Below, piece by piece: positions 34,829-43,674 of a DNA stretch of 64,000 bases (the stretch's first letter is position 1; each line of letters starts with the position of its first letter). Below the pieces are notes generated by a model that was not told the DNA's origin, did not search any database, and was given only the letters and a program-made list of their open reading frames with translations. A program made the translations under genes and the position numbers. Source of the DNA: Oerskovia jenensis (GTDB lineage: Bacteria; Actinomycetota; Actinomycetes; Actinomycetales; Cellulomonadaceae); assembly GCF_016907235.1 (NCBI RefSeq), contig NZ_JAFBBO010000001.1:868001-932000 (forward strand). The letters run 5' to 3'.

Positions 34829-34876
34829 CACGAGGTAGGGCCCCGACCGCACGTGCGGTCGGGGCCCTACCTCGTG
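34829..34876. terminator. Perfect 48-bp palindrome between convergent genes
   Basis: Two 24-base arms meet without any loop at 34852/34853, between valS and the Rv2629-like gene. The inner part is a G/C-rich terminator-like stem. Absence of a loop base is unusual for a terminator. Confidence 0.75.
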
Positions 34877-34902
34877 CGCACGCTCCAGCGTGCCGAGCGC
34901 GG

Positions 34903-36102
34903 TCACACCATCTCGCCCCGCAGCCTCGCGTCGTCGCCCGACATGGTCGCGGCCACCTCGTTGGGCGTGCCGTCGTCGTTCCAGCGCAGCGTCGCACCGA
35001 CCCCCTCGATGAGCTCGACGCTGCCGTCGGGCGAGAACGTGAGCCCCGCGTCCTGGCCGATCGCGGCCCGCACGAGGGCCACGGTCGCGGGCAGCTCCTC
35101 GATCCCCTCGCTCACACCCAGGTCGGTGATGTCGGAGCGGGAGGACCCGATGTGCAGCGGGCTCGGCCCGACCCACAGGGTGCGTCCGTCGAGCTCGGTG
35201 TCCTGCCCGTACTCGTCCGCCAGGATCAGCTCCTTGACCTGGCCGCGCGAGAGCACCGCGACCACGTCCTCGAGCGACGTCACGGCGGCCGCCTCGCGTC
35301 CCTGCTCCTGCCGGAACTCGGCGAGCACGGCCTCACGGCGCCGCTCGCGGAAGCTCTCGAGCGCGTCGGCGACCTTCGCCTCGAACGCCGCCTCGTTGAT
35401 CCCGGCGCCGCGTCCGCCGCCCGCGACCTCGACCACGAGCTCGTCGGTGGCCTTGGTGAGCGCAGCCCGCACCAGCGGCACGGCACGCACGTCGCCCGTG
35501 ACGAGGATCAGCTCCGGACGGTGCTCGAGGACCTGGCGGTCGAGCTCGGCCGCGACCGCCTCGGCGTTGCGCTCCCAGGAGTCCTCGGCGCGCGCCTCGA
35601 TCCGCTTGTGGGACAGGCCGCCCGTGCGGACCTTGTTGATGACGTCGTGCCCGCCCTCGACCGACTCGGCGTCGCCGTAGGGCAGGTGGCCACCCGCGAC
35701 GGACCACGTGAGGTCGGCTCCCTGGCGGTCGACCACGACGCGGACGTAGTCGACCGACTCGTCCGCCGCGCGCGCCGCCTGGAGCAGAGCGGGGACGGGG
35801 CCCCAGAGCCCCTTGGTGACAGCGGGCGGGTCCTTCAGGACCCGGTCGACGAGGACACCTTCCTCGTCGGCGATGAGGACGCGGCCGTGCGGGCCGGGCA
35901 TCCTCGTGGGGAGGGTGACGGACTCCTCGAGCTCGTCGATGATGCTCGCCGGGGCTCCCGCTGCGGCGAGCGCCCGGCGTACTCCCTTCCACCGGTTCTC
36001 GACCTCGCGTGCGGTGGCCTCGTCGCCACGTGTCGCGTCGAGGTAGACGGTCGCGAACGGGCCGGGGTGGCCGAGCAGGGGCTTGAGCCAGTCGATCTTC
36101 AT
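34903..36102 (-). CDS. Rv2629/Balon-like ribosome-associated factor (baeRF/Vms1 family)
   Basis: A 399-residue protein of the bacterial/archaeal eRF1-like superfamily. MKIDWLKPLLGHPGPFATVYLDA and the three-domain pattern match actinobacterial Rv2629 homologues. At 161-164 the sequence is GGLS followed by a charged helix (HKRIEARAEDSWERNAEAVA), where eRF1/Pelota relatives carry GGQS, so the peptidyl-tRNA-hydrolysing Gln is replaced by Leu. Homologues (Balon and Rv2629) have been reported as stress or hibernation factors that enter the ribosomal A site; the same role is inferred here. AGAGGTG lies seven bases before the ATG. Confidence 0.78.
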   Translation of the reverse strand: MKIDWLKPLLGHPGPFATVYLDATRGDEATAREVENRWKGVRRALAAAGAPASIIDELEESVTLPTRMPGPHGRVLIADEEGVLVDRVLKDPPAVTKGLWGPVPALLQAARAADESVDYVRVVVDRQGADLTWSVAGGHLPYGDAESVEGGHDVINKVRTGGLSHKRIEARAEDSWERNAEAVAAELDRQVLEHRPELILVTGDVRAVPLVRAALTKATDELVVEVAGGGRGAGINEAAFEAKVADALESFRERRREAVLAEFRQEQGREAAAVTSLEDVVAVLSRGQVKELILADEYGQDTELDGRTLWVGPSPLHIGSSRSDITDLGVSEGIEELPATVALVRAAIGQDAGLTFSPDGSVELIEGVGATLRWNDDGTPNEVAATMSGDDARLRGEMV

Positions 36103-36349
36103 GCAGGCACCTCTAGACATCCATCGTCGGAGGGACGGTCGGAGGCCGACCGCCCCGATGTCCTCCCCAGCCTGCGGCACGTGGCCGACGATCGCCACCG
36201 GGGAGGGGTGCCCCCGGCGTGGCCCGCTCCCGGCGCACGACGGCCTCGCACCGAGCCCGCGCCGGCCTCGTCCCGGCGAGCACGAGGCGTGCGAGAGGCG
36301 TGCGACGGCCGCCCGCCCCCGCACGCCCCCGCCGTCGTGCGCGCGGCCC

Positions 36350-36703
36350 TCAGGAGTAGGTGTCCAGCACGGGAGCCTGGTCCTCGTGGTCGCGCGCGAT
36401 CTGCCGGTGGTGCCGGATGACCTCGTTCACGATGAACTCGCGGAACTGCTCGGCGAACGCCGGGTCCAGCCCCGAGGACTCCGCGATGGCGGTCAGGCGG
36501 GCGATCTGCTGCTGGTCCCTGGCCGGGTCCGCGGGCGGCAGGCCGCCCTGCGCCTTGAGCTCGCCCACCCGGCGCGTGAACTTGAAGCGCTCGGCGAGCA
36601 GGTGCATGAGGGCGGCGTCGATGTTGTCGATGCTCTCGCGCAGCCTGAGGATCTCTGCGGGGACGGGGGGTGGCGACGCGGCGGGGGCGTGGGACTCGCT
36701 CAT
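36350..36703 (-). CDS. Chorismate mutase (AroQ type)
   Basis: A 117-residue helical chorismate mutase converting chorismate to prephenate for Phe/Tyr synthesis. LRESIDNIDAALMHLLAERFKFTRRVGELKAQ gives the catalytic Arg, Asp, Arg and Lys positions of the AroQ fold, and PARDQQQIARLTAIAESSGLDP the second helix. It is the small cytosolic monofunctional type expected in actinobacteria, which often works in complex with DAHP synthase. TAGGAT lies six bases before the ATG. Divergent from the acyl-CoA ligase. Confidence 0.9.
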   Translation of the reverse strand: MSESHAPAASPPPVPAEILRLRESIDNIDAALMHLLAERFKFTRRVGELKAQGGLPPADPARDQQQIARLTAIAESSGLDPAFAEQFREFIVNEVIRHHRQIARDHEDQAPVLDTYS

Positions 36704-36709
36704 CCGTCG

Positions 36710-36715
36710 ATCCTA
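36710..36715 (-). promoter_or_regulatory. -10 box of the chorismate mutase gene (leaderless)
   Basis: TAGGAT on the minus strand, six bases from the ATG at 36703. Confidence 0.6.
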
Positions 36716-36772
36716 GGCATCTGCTGCGACGCCCTGCATCGACCGACGGAACGTGGGACGCCCGGTACACAG

Positions 36773-36778
36773 TAAAAT
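36773..36778 (+). promoter_or_regulatory. -10 box of the acyl-CoA ligase gene
   Basis: TAAAAT, close to the TATAAT consensus and the most A/T-rich hexamer in the spacer, about 35 bases before the ATG, which has its own ribosome site. Confidence 0.55.
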
Positions 36779-36812
36779 CGGTCCTTGCCCCACCACTCAG
36801 CGGAGAGTTGAC

Positions 36813-38633
36813 ATGACCGAATTCGCGTCGCCGAGCCTCGTCGAGGTACCGGCCACCAGCAGCATCAGCACGCTTCTCACCGACCGCGTCGAGCGTTCCG
36901 GGGACGACGCGGTGATCGAGCGACGCCTGACGCCGGGCGGCCCGTGGCAGCCCGTCAGCGCCCGCGCCTTCGACGACGACGCGGTCGCCGTCGCCCGCGG
37001 ACTCGTGGCGCGCGGCGTGCAGGCCGGGGACCGGGTCGCCATCATGTCGCGCACCCGCTACGAGTGGACGCTGCTCGACTTCGCGGTCTGGGCCGCCGGA
37101 GGGGTGCCCATCCCCGTCTACGAGACCTCCTCGGCCGACCAGGTCGAGTGGATCCTGTCGGACGCGGGCGTGAGCGTGGCCCTCGTCGAGACGTCCTCGC
37201 ACGCCGCGATCGTCGAGAGCGTCCGCGAGCGGCTCCCGCTCCTGCGCGAGGTCCTGGTGATCGACGACGGCGCGGTCGACGACCTGCGGACCGGCGGCGC
37301 AGAGGTGTCTCGTGAGGTGGTCGACGCTCGTCGCGCCGCCACCGGGCGCGAGGACCTCGCGACGATCATCTACACGTCGGGGGCCACCGGTCGTCCCAAG
37401 GGGGTCGAGCTCACGCACCTGAACTTCGTGCACCTGACCCGCAACGGTGTCGCGGGCCTCGCCGAGATCGTCGCGACGCCCGACGCGCGCACGCTCCTGT
37501 TCCTGCCCCTCGCCCACGTCTTCGCCCGGTTCGTGCAGGTCGTGTGCATCGCCTCCCCGACCGCGGTCCTGGCGCACAGCTCCGACATCAAGAAGCTCGT
37601 CCCGGACCTGGGGTCGTTCAAGCCGACGTTCCTCCTCGCGGTCCCCCGCGTGTTCGAGAAGGTCTACAACGCCGCCGAGCAGAAGGCCGGCGCAGGGGCC
37701 AAGCGGCGCATCTTCCACTGGTCGGCCAAGGTCGCCATCACCTACTCGCGCGCGCTCGACTCGGCGGGCGGCCCGTCGATCGTCCTCAAGGCCCAGCACG
37801 CCCTCGCGGACCGGCTCGTGTTCGGCTCGATGCGCGCGGCCCTCGGCGGTGACCTCACGCACTCGATCTCGGGTGGCGCCCCCCTGGGCGAGCGGCTGGG
37901 CCACTTCTTCCGCGGCGTCGGCCTGACCATCCTCGAGGGCTACGGCCTGACCGAGACCACGGCCCCCTCGGCCGTGAACCTGCCCAGCCGGCTCAAGATC
38001 GGCACGGTCGGCCCGGCGTTCCCCGGCACCGCGCTCAAGGTCGACGCCGAGGGCGAGCTCTTCGTCAAGGGCGACCACGTCTTCCGCGGCTACCACAACC
38101 AGCCCGACCTGACGGCCGAGGTCCTCCAGGACGGCTGGTTCCGCACCGGAGACCTCGCCTCGCTCGACGAGGACGGCTACCTGCGGATCACCGGGCGCAA
38201 GAAGGAGATCATCGTGACGGCGGGTGGGAAGAACGTCGCACCGGCCCAGCTCGAGGACCGTCTGCGCGCCCACCCGCTCGTGAGCCAGGTCGTCGTGGTC
38301 GGCGACCAGCGGCCCTTCATCGGTGCCCTGGTCACGATCGACCCCGAGATGCTCCCCGGGTGGCTCACGACGCACGGCCTGCCGCCCATGGACGTCGCGA
38401 CGGCCGCGACCGACCCGACCGTCCTCGCGGCCCTCGACCGGGCCGTCACGCGGGCCAACGAGGCCGTGTCACGCGCCGAGTCGATCCGCAAGATCCAGGT
38501 GCTCACGACCGACTTCACCGAGCAGAACGGGTATCTGACCCCGTCGCTCAAGGTCAAGCGCAACCTGGTGCTGCGCGACTTCACCTCGACCATCGACGAC
38601 CTGTACGGAGCCCCCGCGAACGCGGACGCCTGA
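36813..38633 (+). CDS. Long-chain acyl-CoA synthetase (AMP-forming)
   Basis: A 606-residue ANL-superfamily ligase that activates fatty acids to acyl-CoA. The ATP loop is TSGATGRPKG (188-197); GYGLTETTAPSAVNLP, GWFRTGDLASLDEDGYLRITGRKKEIIVTAGGKN carry the A5-A8 motifs including the GDL hinge; the C-terminal catalytic Lys lies in TPSLKVKRN. The form is that of actinobacterial FadD15-like ligases. GGAGAG lies six bases before the ATG. Monocistronic with its own promoter and terminator. Confidence 0.93.
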   Translation: MTEFASPSLVEVPATSSISTLLTDRVERSGDDAVIERRLTPGGPWQPVSARAFDDDAVAVARGLVARGVQAGDRVAIMSRTRYEWTLLDFAVWAAGGVPIPVYETSSADQVEWILSDAGVSVALVETSSHAAIVESVRERLPLLREVLVIDDGAVDDLRTGGAEVSREVVDARRAATGREDLATIIYTSGATGRPKGVELTHLNFVHLTRNGVAGLAEIVATPDARTLLFLPLAHVFARFVQVVCIASPTAVLAHSSDIKKLVPDLGSFKPTFLLAVPRVFEKVYNAAEQKAGAGAKRRIFHWSAKVAITYSRALDSAGGPSIVLKAQHALADRLVFGSMRAALGGDLTHSISGGAPLGERLGHFFRGVGLTILEGYGLTETTAPSAVNLPSRLKIGTVGPAFPGTALKVDAEGELFVKGDHVFRGYHNQPDLTAEVLQDGWFRTGDLASLDEDGYLRITGRKKEIIVTAGGKNVAPAQLEDRLRAHPLVSQVVVVGDQRPFIGALVTIDPEMLPGWLTTHGLPPMDVATAATDPTVLAALDRAVTRANEAVSRAESIRKIQVLTTDFTEQNGYLTPSLKVKRNLVLRDFTSTIDDLYGAPANADA

Positions 38634-38640
38634 CGCTCGG

Positions 38641-38676
38641 GCCGCACGGGCCGCACGGGCCGCACGGGCCGCACGG
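38641..38676. repeat. 9-bp tandem repeat, four units
   Basis: GCCGCACGG is repeated four times, starting seven bases after the acyl-CoA ligase stop codon. Non-coding. Confidence 0.8.
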
Positions 38677-38750
38677 GGCCACGCTCTCCCCCGCACGCCA
38701 CGGCCCGCGCCGAACAGCCCTGCCCCGCGCACAGCAGGGCGGGCACATGA

Positions 38751-38786
38751 CGAAGGGCCCCGGAACCGAGGTTCCGGGGCCCTTCG
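38751..38786. terminator. Bidirectional hairpin terminator
   Basis: CGAAGGGCCCCGGAACC pairs with its complement across a four-base loop, between the convergent acyl-CoA ligase and clpX genes. Confidence 0.8.
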
Positions 38787-38799
38787 TCGTGCGTGCGTC

Positions 38800-40071
38800 C
38801 TACGCGCTCTTCTCGCGCGGTGCCCGCTTGATCGCGGTGCGCGGGACGAGCGTCGGGTTGACGTTGTCCAGCACGGCCTCGCGCGTGATGACCACGCGCT
38901 CGACGTCGTCCCGGCTCGGGACGTCGAACATGGCCTGCTGGAGGACCTCCTCCATGATGGCGCGGAGCCCACGAGCACCCGTGCCACGCAGCAGCGCCTG
39001 GTCGGCGATGGCGCTGATCGCGTCGTCCTCGAACTCGAGCTCGACGCCGTCGATCTGGAACATGCGCTGGTACTGCTTGACCAGGGCGTTGCGCGGCTCC
39101 GTCAGGATGCGCACCAGCGCCTCCTGGTCGAGCTTCGCGACCGACGTGATGATGGGCAGGCGGCCGATGAACTCGGGGATGAGGCCGTACTTCTGCAGGT
39201 CCTCGGGACGCACCTCGGCGAAGAGGTCCGCCTCCTCGTGCGTGTCCATGGGGGCGCCGAAGCCGACGCCGCGCTTGCGCGAACGGGTCGCCACGATCTC
39301 GTCGAGCCCTGCGAACGCCCCGGCCACGATGAACAGGACGTTGGTCGTGTCGATCTGGATGAACTCCTGGTGGGGGTGCTTGCGCCCGCCCTGCGGCGGC
39401 ACCGAGGCCGTGGTGCCCTCGATGATCTTCAGCAGGGCCTGCTGCACTCCCTCGCCGGACACGTCTCGCGTGATCGAGGGGTTCTCCGACTTGCGGGCGA
39501 CCTTGTCGACCTCGTCGATGTAGATGATGCCCGTCTCGGCCTTCTTGACGTCGTAGTCCGCGGCCTGGATGAGCTTGAGGAGGATGTTCTCGACGTCCTC
39601 GCCGACGTACCCCGCCTCCGTGAGCGCCGTGGCGTCCGCGATCGCGAACGGCACGTTGAGCATCTTCGCGAGCGTCTGGGCCAGGTACGTCTTGCCGGTG
39701 CCCGTGGGGCCGATCAGCAGGATGTTCGACTTGGCGATCTCCACCTGCGAGTCGTCCGAGGGGCGTGCGTGCTCCCCGGCCTGGATCCGCTTGTAGTGGT
39801 TGTACACCGCGACGGCCAGCGCCCGCTTGGCGGCGTCCTGCCCGATGATGTACTGCTCGAGGAAGTCGAAGATCTCCCGCGGCTTGGGGAGCTCCACGAG
39901 CCCGAGCTCGGCCGCTTCCGACAGCTCTTCCTCGATGATCTCGTTGCAGAGCTCGATGCACTCGTCGCAGATGTACACGCCGGGGCCCGCGATGAGCTTC
40001 TTGACCTGCTTCTGGGACTTACCGCAGAAGGAACACTTCAGCAGGTCTGCACCATCTCCGATCCGAGCCAC
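38800..40071 (-). CDS. clpX: ATP-dependent Clp protease ATP-binding subunit ClpX
   Basis: A 423-residue AAA+ unfoldase that feeds substrates to ClpP. The N-terminal zinc domain has Cys13, Cys16, Cys35 and Cys38. Walker A is GPTGTGKT (121-128), Walker [16 protein letters not shown] is the ClpP-docking IGF-type loop; GRLPIITSV and [13 protein letters not shown] are conserved sensor regions. The start is GTG at 40071, with AGGAGG seven bases upstream. It lies 148 nt after clpP2, so it may share the clpP transcript or have its own promoter. Confidence 0.97.
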   Translation of the reverse strand: MARIGDGADLLKCSFCGKSQKQVKKLIAGPGVYICDECIELCNEIIEEELSEAAELGLVELPKPREIFDFLEQYIIGQDAAKRALAVAVYNHYKRIQAGEHARPSDDSQVEIAKSNILLIGPTGTGKTYLAQTLAKMLNVPFAIADATALTEAGYVGEDVENILLKLIQAADYDVKKAETGIIYIDEVDKVARKSENPSITRDVSGEGVQQALLKIIEGTTASVPPQGGRKHPHQEFIQIDTTNVLFIVAGAFAGLDEIVATRSRKRGVGFGAPMDTHEEADLFAEVRPEDLQKYGLIPEFIGRLPIITSVAKLDQEALVRILTEPRNALVKQYQRMFQIDGVELEFEDDAISAIADQALLRGTGARGLRAIMEEVLQQAMFDVPSRDDVERVVITREAVLDNVNPTLVPRTAIKRAPREKSA

Positions 40072-40219
40072 TACGAGCCTCCTAGCCTCGGTCTTGCTCT
40101 TGCGCTGGGACTGAGGCCCCCGCGATCTGGGACGACACGTGCCGACCTACCACCATTGCACACCACCGGGGGCCCGTTGTCAGCCGGGCACCCCGGTGGG
40201 TCGGGGGGAAATGTCGAGA

Positions 40220-40936
40220 TCAGGGCTTGTTCTGGATGACCGGCTTGCGGCTCTCCAGGACCTGGTCGACCAGGCCGTACTCCTTGGCCTGCTTGGCCGT
40301 GAGGATCTTGTCGCGCTCGATGTCCTCGCGCACCTGGGCGACGTCGCGCCCCGAGTGCATGGCCAGGGTGTCCTCGAGCCACTCACGCATGCGGATGAGC
40401 TCGTTCGCGTGGATCTCGATGTCCGACGCCTGCGCGTAGCCGCCACCCTCCATCGCGGGCTGGTGGATCAGCACGCGGGCGTTGGGGAGCGCGAGACGCT
40501 TGCCGGGCTGGCCGGCCGCGAGCAGCACGGCCGCGGCGGAGGCCGCCTGTCCCAGGCACACGGTCTGGATCTGCGGCTTGATGTACTGCATGGTGTCGTA
40601 CAGCGCCGTCATGGCCGTGAACGAGCCACCGGGCGAGTTGATGTACAGGATGATGTCGCGGTCCGGGTCCTGGCTCTCCAGGACGAGGAGCTGGGCCATG
40701 ACGTCGTCCGCGGACGCGTCGTCGACCTGGACGCCCAGGAAGATGATGCGGTCCTCGAACAGCTTGGTGTACGGGTCCTGGCGCTTGAAGCCGTAGGCCG
40801 TGCGCTCCTCGAACTGCGGGAGCACGTAGCGCGAGGACGGCGCGCCGTGCGGGAGGGCGATGCCGCCGCCGGCGCCCGCGCCCGCGAGGCGCTGAGCGGT
40901 CGAGATGTACTGGGATTCCTGGCTTGCGTAGCTCAA
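40220..40936 (-). CDS. clpP2: ATP-dependent Clp protease proteolytic subunit 2
   Basis: A 238-residue ClpP. Catalytic Ser133 lies in [10 protein letters not shown] and His158 in [10 protein letters not shown]; the Asp lies in the [16 protein letters not shown] segment. An N-terminal extension of about 35 residues, Gly/Ala-rich, is probably a propeptide or the longer ClpP2 N-terminus. The start appears to be TTG at 40936, supported by GAGGAG six bases upstream. In actinobacteria ClpP1 and ClpP2 form a mixed tetradecamer that works with ClpX and ClpC1. Confidence 0.95.
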   Translation of the reverse strand: MSYASQESQYISTAQRLAGAGAGGGIALPHGAPSSRYVLPQFEERTAYGFKRQDPYTKLFEDRIIFLGVQVDDASADDVMAQLLVLESQDPDRDIILYINSPGGSFTAMTALYDTMQYIKPQIQTVCLGQAASAAAVLLAAGQPGKRLALPNARVLIHQPAMEGGGYAQASDIEIHANELIRMREWLEDTLAMHSGRDVAQVREDIERDKILTAKQAKEYGLVDQVLESRKPVIQNKP

Positions 40937-40986
40937 GGTGTCTCCTCGGGTGGGATCGTGGGTGGGGGGCCGGGGCGTCGGTGAGC

Positions 40987-41607
40987 TCAGCTGCTCGCCG
41001 TGCCGCCGCCACCCGTCACCGACGAAGCGTTCGTCACGACGTGGTCGATGAAGCCGTACTCGAGGGCTTCGGGCGCCGTGAACCAGCTGTCACGGTCGTT
41101 GTCCTTGAGGATCTTCTCGAGCGGCTGACCGGTCTGCTCGGCCGTGAGCTCGGAGAGCACCTTCTTCATGTGCATGATGAGCTGCGCGTTGATGCGGACG
41201 TCCGTCGCCGTACCACCGATGCCGCCCGAGGGCTGGTGCATCATGACGCGGGCGTGGGGCGTCGCGTAGCGCTTGCCCTTGGTGCCCGAGGAGAGCAGGA
41301 ACTGCCCCATCGAGGCGGCCATGCCCATCGCGATGGTCGCGACGTCGGGCTGGATGTACTGCATGGTGTCGTAGATCGCCATGCCGGCCGTGATCGACCC
41401 GCCCGGCGAGTTGATGTAGAGCCAGATGTCCTTCTCTGGGTCCTCGGCCGCGAGCAGCATCATCTGGGCGCAGATGGCGTTCGCGTTCTCGTCGCGCACC
41501 TCCGAGCCCAACCAGATGATGCGCTCCTTGAGCAGCCGGTTGTAGATGGAGTCGTTCAGGCCGAGCCCCGGCCCCTCGCCTCGTGCCACCGGAAACTGAT
41601 CGCTCAC
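40987..41607 (-). CDS. clpP1: ATP-dependent Clp protease proteolytic subunit 1
   Basis: A 206-residue ClpP. Catalytic Ser99 is in [10 protein letters not shown] and His124 in [12 protein letters not shown] at 41607 is preferred because GAAGGAG is six bases upstream; the ATG at 41613 would abut that ribosome site. It is first in clpP1-clpP2, with 50 nt between them. A promoter with a palindrome in the -35 region lies about 90 nt upstream, the place where ClgR-type activators bind in other actinobacteria. Confidence 0.95.
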   Translation of the reverse strand: MSDQFPVARGEGPGLGLNDSIYNRLLKERIIWLGSEVRDENANAICAQMMLLAAEDPEKDIWLYINSPGGSITAGMAIYDTMQYIQPDVATIAMGMAASMGQFLLSSGTKGKRYATPHARVMMHQPSGGIGGTATDVRINAQLIMHMKKVLSELTAEQTGQPLEKILKDNDRDSWFTAPEALEYGFIDHVVTNASSVTGGGGTASS

Positions 41608-41700
41608 GTCCATCTCCTTCGTCGATCCCTCTGTCGCTCGCGACGCTCGAACGTCGCGGCTGGTCGGTTCCTCCGTCTGGACGGACTCACCGTTGCTGTG

Positions 41701-41706
41701 ACCCTA
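41701..41706 (-). promoter_or_regulatory. Candidate -10 box of clpP1P2
   Basis: TAGGGT on the minus strand, about 94 bases before the clpP1 start, so the transcript would have a leader of roughly 85 nt. Confidence 0.5.
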
Positions 41707-41718
41707 ACGCGGGCGGGG

Positions 41719-41752
41719 AGCGGAAACCGTCCCGATATCCGGGGTTTTCGCT
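41719..41752. promoter_or_regulatory. Palindrome upstream of clpP1, possible activator site
   Basis: AGCGGAAACC, 14 bases, GGTTTTCGCT: nine of ten arm positions pair. It is centred about 30 bases upstream of the -10 box, a usual activator position. ClgR is a candidate by analogy, although the arm order (AGCG outward) differs from the ClgR consensus as I remember it. Confidence 0.45.
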
Positions 41753-41779
41753 GTGGGCGCAGGAAGGGCGCCCAGGCTG

Positions 41780-41798
41780 CCCGACGGCGTCGCTCACC
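41780..41798 (+). repeat. Interspersed motif copy 4
   Basis: CCCGACGGCGTCGCTCACC in the tig-clpP1 spacer. Confidence 0.6.
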
Positions 41799-41905
41799 GA
41801 CACTTCCCGGGCCCCGTGGCCGCAGGTCGCGCTGGGCCGTCGCGTCGACCCCGCCGGACGCGACGGGCGCGCTCCGTGCGGTGCGACGCTCCCTCGGCCA
41901 TGCGC

Positions 41906-41941
41906 GACGGCCCCCACCTCCGCAGGGAGGTGGGGGCCGTC
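41906..41941 (-). terminator. Terminator of tig
   Basis: Perfect 16-base arms GACGGCCCCCACCTCC / GGAGGTGGGGGCCGTC with a four-base loop, 35 nt past the tig stop. Confidence 0.8.
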
Positions 41942-41975
41942 GTCGGGCTCGCTGGACGGTGCCGTGACCGGGAGG

Positions 41976-43364
41976 TCAGGCCTTGTCGGCGGGCGCCTCG
42001 TCCTCGGAGACGACCTCGATACCGTCTTCGTCGGTGATGCCGGTGACGTCCTCGCCCGCGGCGGCGGCCGCTGCGTCAGCGGCAGCGTCCTCCTCGTCCG
42101 AGCCGATGAACTCGCTCAGGTCCACGACGTTGCCCTCGGAGTCCTTGACCTCGACCTGGCGCAGGGCCACGGCGAGGGACTTCGAGCGGGCGACCTCGCC
42201 GACCATGGCGGGGATCTGGCCGCCCTGGTCGAGCGACTGGATGAACTGGTTCGGGTCCATACCGTACTGGCGCGAGGCGTTGACCAGGTAGTCCAGGAGC
42301 TCGTTCTGGGCGACCTTGATCTCGAGCTGCTCCGCGAGGGTGTCGAGCAGGATCTGGTTCTTGAGCGCGTTGGTCGCGTCGACCACGACCTCGGCACGGT
42401 GCGCGTCGTCCTCGAGACGACCCTCGGACTCGAGGTGACGGTGCACCTCGGCCTCGACAGCGCCCTCGGGCACGGGGATCTCGGTGTTCTCGACGAGGTA
42501 CTTGACGAGGGCGTCGCGGGCCTCGACGGCCTGGTTCGAGGTCTTGATGCTCGCGACCTGCTCGCGCAGGTCCGCCTTGAGCTCCTCGATCGTGTCGAAC
42601 TCGGACGCGAGCTCGGCGAACTCGTTGTCGGCCTCGGGCAGGTCGCGCTGCTTGACCGAGGTGGCCGTGACGGTGACCTCAGACTCCTTGCCCTCGTGGT
42701 CGCCACCCGCGAGCGGCGCCTTGAAGGTGGTCGTCTCGCCGGCCGAGAGGCCGGTCAGCGCCTCGTCGAGGCCCTCGAGCATGTTGCCCGAGCCGATCTG
42801 GTAGCTGATGCCCGAGACCGAGTCGATCTCCTCGTCGCCGATGACGGCCTTGAGGTCGATGACGACGAAGTCGCCCTCGGCGGCGGGGCGGTCGACGCCG
42901 ACCAGCGTGCCGAAACGCTCGCGCAGCGCGTCGAGGCGCTCGGCGATGTCGTCGGCGGAGACCTCGGCGGCCTCGACCGTGAGCTTCACGGTGTCGAGCG
43001 CGGGGATCTCGATCTCCGGGCGGACCTCGACCGTGGCCGTGAAGTGCAGCGCACCCTCGGCGTCGAGCGGGACCTCGGTCACCTCGACGTCGGGCTGGCC
43101 GAGCGGGCGGATGCCCGTCTCGTTGACGGCCTGGCGGTAGAAGCCGGAGAGGCCGTCGTTGATGGCGTGCTCGAGCACGGCAGCACGACCGACGCGCTGG
43201 TCGATGATGCGCGCGGGGATCTTGCCCTTGCGGAAGCCGGGGACGTTCACCTGCTCCGCGATGTGCTTGTAGGCGTGGTCGATGCTCGGCTTGAGCTCGT
43301 CGTACTCCACCTCGACGGTCAACTTGACCTTGGTGGGGTCCAGGGTCTCGACGGCGCTCTTCAC
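41976..43364 (-). CDS. tig: Trigger factor
   Basis: A 462-residue ribosome-bound chaperone and prolyl isomerase. The ribosome-docking signature is GFRKGKIPARIID near residue 45. The FKBP-type PPIase domain lies around 150-245 (GDFVVIDLKAVIGDEEID) and the helical substrate-cradle domain after it. The C-terminus is an acidic Ala-rich tail (about 45 residues), as in other actinobacteria. GTG at 43364 is the only good start; GGAG is nine bases upstream. Own terminator; the downstream clp genes have a separate promoter. Confidence 0.96.
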   Translation of the reverse strand: MKSAVETLDPTKVKLTVEVEYDELKPSIDHAYKHIAEQVNVPGFRKGKIPARIIDQRVGRAAVLEHAINDGLSGFYRQAVNETGIRPLGQPDVEVTEVPLDAEGALHFTATVEVRPEIEIPALDTVKLTVEAAEVSADDIAERLDALRERFGTLVGVDRPAAEGDFVVIDLKAVIGDEEIDSVSGISYQIGSGNMLEGLDEALTGLSAGETTTFKAPLAGGDHEGKESEVTVTATSVKQRDLPEADNEFAELASEFDTIEELKADLREQVASIKTSNQAVEARDALVKYLVENTEIPVPEGAVEAEVHRHLESEGRLEDDAHRAEVVVDATNALKNQILLDTLAEQLEIKVAQNELLDYLVNASRQYGMDPNQFIQSLDQGGQIPAMVGEVARSKSLAVALRQVEVKDSEGNVVDLSEFIGSDEEDAAADAAAAAAGEDVTGITDEDGIEVVSEDEAPADKA

Positions 43365-43674
43365 TTCGATGATCTCCAACTGATCGGGGAGCCGACGTGC
43401 GGCAACGGGGTGCGTGCTCGTCCCGCCGGTTGCAGCGGGACCTGTTCGAACGTTCATCGATCGGTGGCAGGCGCCGGGCGCCTGGTCGATCGCGTCGCCT
43501 CGAGCGGTGCGGCGGGAGCCCCGGAGGGCGTCCACCGGAAAGGGCGCACGGACAACCCGTCCATGGTACGCCACACCTCGTGGGCGCAGGCGCGCCCGGT
43601 GCGAGGACGGCGGACCGGGCGGGACGTCGGCGCCGCTCCGGCACCGACGTCCCGCCCAGGTCGTCCTGCTGCGG
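43365..43674. other. Upstream region of tig, 310 bp without a gene
   Basis: It holds the terminator of the acyltransferase gene (43617-43657) and a small hairpin, GTCCCGC/GCGGGAC, around 43425-43446 in the likely tig leader. A TTCGAAC sequence near 43447 looks like a tRNA T-loop but no tRNA can be folded around it. Confidence 0.5.
43617..43657 (-). terminator. Terminator of the polysaccharide operon
   Basis: 14-base arms GGGCGGGACGTCGG / CCGACGTCCCGCCC with a 13-base loop, 18 nt past the acyltransferase stop. Confidence 0.75.

Larger units (their letters stand above)
41608..41975. other. Spacer between tig and clpP1
   Basis: 368 bp without a gene. Contents from right to left: the tig terminator (41906-41941), a copy of the interspersed motif (41780-41798), a palindrome (41719-41752) and the clpP -10 box (41701-41706). 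Confidence 0.6.

Noticed and set aside
41608-41613. ATG at 41613 as clpP1 start
   Set aside because: GAAGGAG abuts it with no spacing, whereas the GTG at 41607 has a six-base gap.
43425-43470. tRNA gene near tig (TTCGAAC resembling a T-loop)
   Set aside because: The flanking bases do not pair as a T-stem and no acceptor or anticodon arm can be formed.
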